The notes beneath the pieces were generated by a model. The model did not search any database. It was not told the DNA's origin and was given only the letters and a program-made list of their open reading frames with translations. This document shows, piece after piece, positions 61,644-64,000 of a DNA stretch of 64,000 bases. How positions within the stretch are numbered: the stretch's first letter is position 1; each line of letters opens with the position of its first letter. The stretch lies in the NCBI RefSeq assembly GCF_040730185.1, contig NZ_CP160402.1, positions 4,030,001-4,094,000 on the forward strand. The letters are read 5' to 3'. The position numbers and the translations under genes were made by a program. This stretch comes from Streptomyces sp. Je 1-332 (GTDB lineage: Bacteria; Actinomycetota; Actinomycetes; Streptomycetales; Streptomycetaceae).

Positions 61644-62900
61644 ATGGCTGTCGTCGGTGACCTGCGCGTACTGCTGCGCCTGCGGGACTTCCGGCGCCTG
61701 CTCGCCGTGCGGCTGCTCTCCCAGGGCGCGGACGGCGTCTACCAGGTGGCCCTCGCCACGTACGTCGTCTTCTCGCCGGAGAAGCAGACCTCGCCAGGTG
61801 CGATCGCCTCCGCGATGGCGGTGCTGCTCCTTCCGTACTCCCTGATCGGCCCCTTCGCCGGGGTCCTCCTCGACCGCTGGCCGCGCCGACAGGTTTTTCT
61901 GTACGGCAACGTGCTGCGGGCCGCCCTTGCCTCGGTGACGGCGGTGCTGATGCTGGGCGGCGTGCCGGACTGGCTCTTCTACGCCTCCGCTCTCTGCGTC
62001 ACGGCCGTCAACCGTTTCGTCCTCGCCGGACTGTCGGCGGCGCTGCCGCGCGTGGTCGACGACGAGCGTCTGGTGATGGCCAACTCCCTCTCACCGACCG
62101 CGGGGACACTGGCCGCCACCGTGGGCGGCGGTCTGGCGTTCGTCGTACGCCTGGTGGGCTCCGACTCGGACGCGGCGGTCGTCCTGCTCGGGGCGGCTCT
62201 GTACCTCTGCGCGGCGCTCGCCTCACTACGGATGGCGCGTGACCTCCTCGGCCCGGACCCTGAGCTGGTGCGGCCACGGCTCGGTGCTGCGCTCTCCGGT
62301 ACGGCGCGGGACCTGGTCGCCGGGGTGCGCCATCTGTCGCAGCGGCGCCCGGCCGCCCGAGCGCTCCTCGCGATGACGTTCATGCGGTTCTGTTACGGCG
62401 CCCTGACGGTCATGGTCCTGATGCTCTGCCGGTACGCCTGGGCGTCCTCGGAGCCCGACGGGCTCGCCCTGCTCGGGCTCGCCGTGGGGATCTCGGGGGC
62501 GGGCTTCTTCGCGGCGGCCGTGGTCACTCCCTGGGCAGTGAACCGACTGAGCGCCGCGGGCTGGATCGTCACCTGCGCGGGGGCCGCGATGGTCCTGGAG
62601 CCGGCGCTTGCCCTCTCCTTCACCCCGGCCCCGCTGCTCATCGCCGCGTTCCTGCTGGGCCTGGCGACACAGGGAGCCAAGATCGCCACGGACACGGTGG
62701 TGCAGTCAGCAGTGGACGACAGCTTCCGTGGCCGGATCTTCTCGCTCTACGACGTCCTGTTCAACGTCGCCTTCGTCGGCGCGGCAGCAGTAGCCGCACT
62801 GATGCTGCCGCCTGACGGTCGATCGGTTCCACTGGTGGTCACGGTGGCCGTTATCTACGGAGCAATTGCTGCCGCTATGGCCAGATTTGACGCGCAGTAA
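61644..62900 (+). CDS. MFS transporter
   Basis: A 418-residue transporter with about eleven or twelve hydrophobic helices. The N-terminus MAVVGDLRVLLRLRDFRRLLAVRLLSQGADGVYQVALATYVVF and the loop LLDRWPRRQVFLYGN (motif A-like) resemble the MFS group that includes Tet-like and enterobactin exporters. ATG at 61644, 22 bases after the ino1 terminator. It may be independent or lie downstream of ino1 by read-through. The substrate is unknown. Confidence 0.9.
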   Translation: MAVVGDLRVLLRLRDFRRLLAVRLLSQGADGVYQVALATYVVFSPEKQTSPGAIASAMAVLLLPYSLIGPFAGVLLDRWPRRQVFLYGNVLRAALASVTAVLMLGGVPDWLFYASALCVTAVNRFVLAGLSAALPRVVDDERLVMANSLSPTAGTLAATVGGGLAFVVRLVGSDSDAAVVLLGAALYLCAALASLRMARDLLGPDPELVRPRLGAALSGTARDLVAGVRHLSQRRPAARALLAMTFMRFCYGALTVMVLMLCRYAWASSEPDGLALLGLAVGISGAGFFAAAVVTPWAVNRLSAAGWIVTCAGAAMVLEPALALSFTPAPLLIAAFLLGLATQGAKIATDTVVQSAVDDSFRGRIFSLYDVLFNVAFVGAAAVAALMLPPDGRSVPLVVTVAVIYGAIAAAMARFDAQ

Positions 62901-63014
62901 GTGTCACATCAATGCCACAGAGGCCCTCTGAGCTACAGAGATGTCGTCGCGTCCCTATAACTTACGGACGTCGTATCCGCGCCATAGCGCTTCCGTTCGA
63001 GGGGGACCCCCAAA

Positions 63015-63491
63015 GTGACTACTCCGCCCCAGGGCCAGAATCCGTACGGTCAGGCCGTGCAGCCGCAGCCCGGCCAGCCGGGACAGCCCGGCCAGCCCGG
63101 TATGCCGCAGCAGCCCTACCCGCCGTACAACCAGGGGGCGCCGGTTCCTCCTCCGGCCGCTCCGAGCGGTGGCGGCCGCAGCAAGAAGCTCATGCTGCGC
63201 ATCGGTGGCTTCATCGTCGTCGCCATCATCATCGCTGTCGGCAAGTTCTACCTGGGACAGAATGACGCGGAGACCACGGCCGTCGGCGACTGCCTGCACA
63301 ACAAGGGCACGCAGACGCAGCCGGACATGAAGGACGCCGACTGCTCTTCGAGTGACGCCGATTTCGAGGTCATCGAGAAGTTCGACGACACGAGCAGCGT
63401 CAGCAAGTGCGACGCGGTCAAGGGGACCGAGGTCGCCTACTACCAGACCGGCAGCGGCCACAACATGGTGCTCTGCCTGAAGAACAAGTAA
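63015..63491 (+). CDS. LppU-like membrane-anchored protein
   Basis: A 158-residue protein. Residues about 1-55 are Pro/Gln/Gly-rich with GQPGQPGQPG repeats; one membrane helix is at about 59-80; a small extracytoplasmic domain carries four cysteines (GDCLHNKG, DADCSS, VSKCDA and VLCLKNK) that could form two disulfides. It resembles mycobacterial LppU-type proteins. GTG at 63015. It is convergent with cca; two parS-centred palindromes lie between. Confidence 0.8.
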   Translation: MTTPPQGQNPYGQAVQPQPGQPGQPGQPGMPQQPYPPYNQGAPVPPPAAPSGGGRSKKLMLRIGGFIVVAIIIAVGKFYLGQNDAETTAVGDCLHNKGTQTQPDMKDADCSSSDADFEVIEKFDDTSSVSKCDAVKGTEVAYYQTGSGHNMVLCLKNK

Positions 63492-63507
63492 CGGCATGTA
63501 GCGGCGT

Positions 63508-63551
63508 ACGCGAAGGGGCACTGTTTCACGTGAAACAGTGCCCCTTCGCGT
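63508..63551. terminator. Perfect 44-bp palindrome centred on parS, with T-run
   Basis: Arms 63508-63529 and 63530-63551 are exactly complementary (22 bp, no loop beyond the parS centre), followed by TTTT (63551-63554). parS TGTTTCACGTGAAACA lies at 63522-63537. This is an intrinsic terminator for the LppU-like gene built around parS. Confidence 0.92.
63522..63537. promoter_or_regulatory. parS site
   Basis: Perfect TGTTTCACGTGAAACA, at the centre of the 44-bp palindrome. Confidence 0.96.
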
Positions 63552-63560
63552 TTTCCGGAT

Positions 63561-63594
63561 CCGGTGCGATGTTTCACGTGAAACATCGCACCGG
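63561..63594. terminator. Perfect 34-bp palindrome centred on parS
   Basis: Arms 63561-63577 and 63578-63594 are exactly complementary (17 bp). parS TGTTTCACGTGAAACA lies at 63570-63585. It directly precedes the cca stop and so could end cca transcription on the minus strand. Its centre is 48 bases from that of the previous palindrome. Confidence 0.88.
63570..63585. promoter_or_regulatory. parS site
   Basis: Perfect TGTTTCACGTGAAACA, at the centre of the 34-bp palindrome. Confidence 0.96.
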
Positions 63595-63602
63595 GCCTCA
63601 CC

Positions 63603-64000
63603 TCACTCCTGCGCGGCCCACCATTCCTTGAGCGCCGCGATGGCCGCGTCCCGCTCCATCGGCCCGTTCTCCAGCCGCAGCTCCAGCAGGAACTTGTAGG
63701 CCTGGCCGATCACCGGCCCCGGGCGCACGTCCAAGATCTCCATGATCTCGTTGCCGTCCAGGTCGGGCCGGATCGAGTCCAGCTCCTCCTGCTCCTGAAG
63801 CCGCGCGATGCGCTCCTCCAGGCCGTCGTACGCACGCGACAGCGCATTGGCCTTGCGCTTGTTACGCGTCGTGCAGTCGGACCGGGTCAGCTTGTGCAGC
63901 CGGTTGAGGAGGGGGCCCGCGTCGCGTACATAGCGACGTACGGCCGAGTCCGTCCACTCACCTGTGCCATAGCCGTGGAAGCGCAGGTGCAGCTCCACCA
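63603..64000 (-). CDS. cca: CCA-adding tRNA nucleotidyltransferase, C-terminal part
   Basis: About 132 C-terminal residues of a longer gene that starts beyond the window. The segment RYVRDAGPLLNRLHKLTRSDCTTRNKRKANALSRAYDGLEERIARLQEQEELDSIRPDLDGNEIMEILDVRPGPVIGQAYKFLLELRLENGP matches the end of actinobacterial CCA tRNA nucleotidyltransferases (PcnB/CCA type). The enzyme adds CCA to tRNA ends. The catalytic part is not visible. Confidence 0.9.
   Translation of the reverse strand, partial: VELHLRFHGYGTGEWTDSAVRRYVRDAGPLLNRLHKLTRSDCTTRNKRKANALSRAYDGLEERIARLQEQEELDSIRPDLDGNEIMEILDVRPGPVIGQAYKFLLELRLENGPMERDAAIAALKEWWAAQE

Overview
The window is about 64 kb of high-GC actinobacterial chromosome, almost certainly Streptomyces. 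The main clues are a neighbouring ssgA-like gene and IclR-type ssgR-like gene, the gene order rpsF-ssb-rpsR-rplI / MATE / dnaB, an inositol-1-phosphate synthase behind a PadR regulator, a fused CydD-CydC exporter, and a Rex-type operator in front of cydAB. Nine ParB-binding parS sites (eight with a perfect GTTTCACGTGAAAC core, one with a single mismatch) place it close to oriC. By synteny known from Streptomyces, the right-hand end should face the origin. I saw no insertion sequence, prophage, CRISPR array, rRNA or tRNA; this is core chromosome.

Layout. 1-3.5 kb: two ABC ATPase/permease pairs on the minus strand. 3.8-8.5 kb: a coupled plus-strand set of an M24 peptidase-like protein, an EphD-like hydrolase/SDR fusion, a PF10118-type hydrolase and a MerR regulator with a His-rich repeat tail. 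8.7-11.2 kb: kptA, an LLM flavin oxidoreductase and a Cof-type HAD phosphatase. 11.3-20.5 kb (minus): M23 endopeptidase, orphan GAF histidine kinase, cydDC, cydB, cydA and the Rex operator. 20.6-25.7 kb: hisC-like aminotransferase, LacI regulator, metallophosphoesterase, membrane protein. 25.8-29.2 kb: thiC with a TPP riboswitch, and a YibE/F protein. 29.4-33.9 kb: ssgA, ssgR, DUF5326, cupin, holin-like protein, ptpA and a cystathionine gamma-lyase-like enzyme. 34-39.7 kb: LysR, NUDIX, flavohemoprotein, a frameshifted HAD gene, a membrane protein and a GNAT protein. 39.8-46.6 kb: HbpS/GlcG-like protein, MFS, MarR, GNAT, serine hydrolase, methyltransferase and a MocR regulator. 46.7-52.4 kb: replication and ribosome genes. 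52.6-64 kb: a cell-envelope block (FemX-like, racemase-like, GT87, class A PBP), then PadR, ino1, MFS, an LppU-like protein and the 3' part of cca.

The most unusual signals lie between genes. (1) Several parS sites sit at the exact centre of long palindromes between convergent genes; one is a perfect 44-bp palindrome followed by a T-run, so it looks like an intrinsic terminator with parS at its centre. (2) Two genes have their start codons inside a parS site. (3) Five gene ends carry tandem repeats that duplicate the stop codon (units of 35, 18, 36, about 36 and 16-17 bp). (4) Two clusters of DnaA-box-like sequences lie outside oriC, one between dnaB and the MATE gene and one upstream of kptA. 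(5) Putative operators for LacI, PadR, MarR and flavohemoprotein control can be read directly. One HAD phosphatase gene has a one-base frameshift near its 3' end.
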